Below are positions 62,213-64,000 of a stretch of 64,000 bases of DNA, in pieces. The notes beneath the pieces were generated by a model. That model was not told where the DNA came from. It did not search any database and worked only from the letters and a program-made list of their open reading frames with translations. The position numbers were made by a program, and so were the translations under genes. The stretch's first letter is position 1. Each line of letters opens with the position of its first letter. The DNA comes from [Flexibacter] sp. ATCC 35208. Its GTDB lineage: Bacteria; Bacteroidota; Bacteroidia; Chitinophagales; Chitinophagaceae. Location of the stretch: positions 1 through 64,000 of the forward strand of contig NZ_MTKN01000047.1 of the NCBI RefSeq assembly GCF_001975825.1, in the 5' to 3' direction.

Positions 62213-63571
62213 TTAACGTGGCGCATTCCATAGTTTTTCCAGTTGCGTAAATCCGTGAATAGCATGCGCAGGGAGTGTTTCTCCTTTTTCTCCAAACACA
62301 TACATCGCGGCGGGTTGTTCAATAGTTATTTTGGTTTCGTCTGCGGCGGTAATATTAAGTTGTAGATATTTAGCCATAAATTCATATACTGCTTTGCGCT
62401 TGTTGCTACCAAAGTCATGGCCTTCTGCAGGCAGGTGTACATTGGATACTTTGCCGGTCTGGCCGTAGTAGCCGTAGATCTTTTGCAGGTAAGGGAAGTC
62501 GTGTTCGGGCATTTTATCTGTCCAGTCGCCGCCATCGCTGACTAACAACTGTGGTCTGGGAGCTGCCATAGCAGCGATTTCTACGTTGTCCGTTCTATTC
62601 CCGCAACCATGTATGGGCATCCCACTTTCGCAGGGGCAACCACCATAAAAATAAGAACTGATGGCCACTACAGGTGCACTCACTTTGATACGGTCATCAA
62701 TAGCTGTCATCAATACCGTATGACTCCCTGCCCCTGAACCACCTGTAATACCGACTCTACTGGTATCTGCATTTTTAAGAGACAATAAATAATCGAGTAT
62801 CCTGATGGTGCCAAGCGCCTGTACACTCATGGCCAGACTACGACGGTGATCGGCTTCTTCAAATTGCAACTGAGATTCACCCCATGCAAATAGATCGTAG
62901 CTGAAAGCCATAGCACCCATGCGTGCTAAGGCAGCACAGCGATATTGACAGTCCGGTCTGTATCGCTGATCTTTCCAATGCCCGTCGGGATTGAGGATCA
63001 CAGGAATCTTTCCTTTGCTTTTTGCAGGTGCGTACAGTGAACCATTAATATACACACCTGGCAGTATTTCTATGGCAATGTTACGTACAGTGTATCCATC
63101 AAACTTTCTTTCGGCAGTAATGATCGGTGCAGATGCAGGTTTAGGTGGTAATGGAGACAATTGTAATGCCTGTAAGATACAGGGTTGTAGTGTTGCTTTC
63201 CTGTTTTCCCATTCCTGTTCGTTATGATATTGCGAAGCGATCCGGTCCAGCTCTGCCCAACCATCGGCAACAGGCCAGCGATAGTATTCATAATTGGTAA
63301 GGCGGTATTGCTTATCCTTTTCCTTTCTTACTTTCAGATCGAGTGGTGCGAGTACACGCTCAAGCGTCGCCTCTGCATCCGGTCGATACCGCCAGTCCGC
63401 ATAAGTCACATACTTACCGGCTACCTCTGCCTCCGTGTATCGGATTTTAATACCATAGCGGTGCTGGATATCGAGTAGTACATCCTGCAAGGGTTTCTTA
63501 TACCCGCTGTCAGAGTTTTGCTGTGCATAGGCACATTGTACCAGTAACAGGCAGAAAAGCAATCTTATCAT
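62213..63571 (-). CDS. Secreted alpha/beta hydrolase with STN domain
   Basis: A 452-residue exported protein. The signal peptide ends at AYAQ (residue 17). Residues about 27-92 form an STN-like domain (LQDVLLDIQHRYGIKIRYTE, ATLERVLAPLDLKVRKEK), usually found in SusC receptors and FecR proteins. The rest is an acetylxylan-esterase/abhydrolase_7-like catalytic domain: NPDGHWKDQRYRP near 190, nucleophile Ser in GITGGSGAGSH near 275, and HDF near 385 as the likely His (the acid lies in SDGGDW near 345). It may remove acyl groups from glycans; why it carries an STN module is not known. A single-gene unit. Confidence 0.82.
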   Translation of the reverse strand: MIRLLFCLLLVQCAYAQQNSDSGYKKPLQDVLLDIQHRYGIKIRYTEAEVAGKYVTYADWRYRPDAEATLERVLAPLDLKVRKEKDKQYRLTNYEYYRWPVADGWAELDRIASQYHNEQEWENRKATLQPCILQALQLSPLPPKPASAPIITAERKFDGYTVRNIAIEILPGVYINGSLYAPAKSKGKIPVILNPDGHWKDQRYRPDCQYRCAALARMGAMAFSYDLFAWGESQLQFEEADHRRSLAMSVQALGTIRILDYLLSLKNADTSRVGITGGSGAGSHTVLMTAIDDRIKVSAPVVAISSYFYGGCPCESGMPIHGCGNRTDNVEIAAMAAPRPQLLVSDGGDWTDKMPEHDFPYLQKIYGYYGQTGKVSNVHLPAEGHDFGSNKRKAVYEFMAKYLQLNITAADETKITIEQPAAMYVFGEKGETLPAHAIHGFTQLEKLWNAPR

Positions 63572-63612
63572 GGGAAAACATTAATAACGTGGTCACAACG
63601 GTGAATTAAGTG

Positions 63613-64000
63613 TCAATCAAACGAATATATTTTATTTGCCTGAAAAATCAAAATACAGGGTAAGTTGTAATAAGCGTCCTTTTTATACAGATCGTGTGAA
63701 TGGTATCCAGGTGTTTTTACATCATATTTTCCGAATCCCTGAAGCTCCCGGTATAGTCATCCATTTGCCGGAATTGGCACCTGCGGTGCAATAAAATGCC
63801 CAATTGGTATTGAATTTCGGTTTCCTGGGCAGCCAGACGATATGCGCCTGTCAAAACAATAAAAAGGGGCATAATGGTCTTCTTTATAACAAAAACGTGG
63901 AGCCTGACCGGGAGTAGGATAGACAATAAAATGAATAATGGGAATTACAGCCACGGAAGGGCTCCCCATGTATACTTCACCCATATAATCATATTTCTTT
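63613..64000 (-). pseudogene. Interrupted, partial gene at the right edge
   Basis: On the minus strand a frame is open from the window edge to a TGA at 63757-63759, and the same frame stays open for 47 more codons to a TGA at 63613. The part beyond the internal stop (LYRELQGFGKYDVKTPGYHS, DLYKKDAYYN) reads like normal protein. The part before it (EVYMGSPSVAVIPIIHFIVY, then a weak stretch near CFDRRISSGC) is also plausible. So a gene, perhaps broken by an in-frame TGA, runs off the window. Product unknown. Confidence 0.4.

Noticed and set aside
1-64000. CRISPR arrays, complete insertion sequences, rRNA genes
   Set aside because: No regularly spaced repeat with unique spacers, no transposase or integrase, and no rRNA-like sequence was found.

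Overview
The window looks like chromosomal DNA of a Bacteroidota bacterium, most likely a Chitinophagaceae member close to Chitinophaga. This is inferred from several signs: a secreted protein with a type IX (T9SS type B) sorting domain, a SusC/SusD pair under an ECF sigma/FecR cascade, a TonB receptor with a carboxypeptidase-like N-terminal domain, the 'class I lanthipeptide' style leader seen in this group, and gene starts that usually lack Shine-Dalgarno sequences. Species cannot be fixed from the sequence alone.

Layout. 0-2 kb: an intact tRNA-Ser(UGA) on the minus strand with degenerate copies of its 3' half and its terminator repeated downstream, enclosing a RhuM-family gene (an integration hot spot). 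2-6 kb: a secreted T9SS substrate, a periplasmic amidohydrolase and a 42-residue lanthipeptide-like precursor. 6-13.5 kb: an accessory zone with a divergent phage-like regulator pair and operator array, GNAT acetyltransferases, a subtilase with a small partner protein, an AraC regulator facing an AraC remnant, and a secreted esterase. 13.5-22.3 kb: a ricin-like secreted protein, then an RND efflux operon (membrane-fusion protein, pump, outer-membrane factor) with AraC and MarR regulators upstream; SlyA-like palindromes flank the MarR gene. 22.4-26.3 kb: MutS2 without an Smr domain, lipoprotein MsrA and an unknown gene. 26.3-36.9 kb: a carbohydrate-use locus with a CE2-type esterase, a cellobiose-epimerase-like AGE protein, a GH43-like lipoprotein, SusD, SusC, FecR and an ECF sigma factor.

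37-40.5 kb: a tightly overlapping ethanolamine operon (permease, EutB, EutC) with no microcompartment genes. 40.6-48.8 kb: a tricorn-like protease, a GNAT, an amino-acid permease, an AI-2E-type membrane protein, a DinB protein, an AraC cupin fragment and a DUF1877 protein. 49-57 kb: a GH29 alpha-L-fucosidase, a large TonB receptor and a large-subunit catalase. 57.3-62.1 kb: a stressosome/partner-switching operon (RsbR, RsbS, RsbT, an RsbT-phosphatase fusion, a histidine kinase with a degenerate RsbT-like N-terminus, and a response regulator). 62.2-64 kb: an STN-hydrolase fusion and a broken gene at the right edge.

The most notable items are the stressosome operon wired to a two-component pair through repeated RsbT-like domains, the unlisted lanthipeptide-like precursor at 5862-5990, the regulator/operator module at 6.5-7.3 kb, the subtilase plus prodomain-like partner, and several structured repeats (16-bp tandem repeat at 14.1 kb, 20-bp inverted repeat at 28.7 kb, gene-end repeats at 19 kb). 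All functional statements rest on reading motifs by eye; no database search was run.
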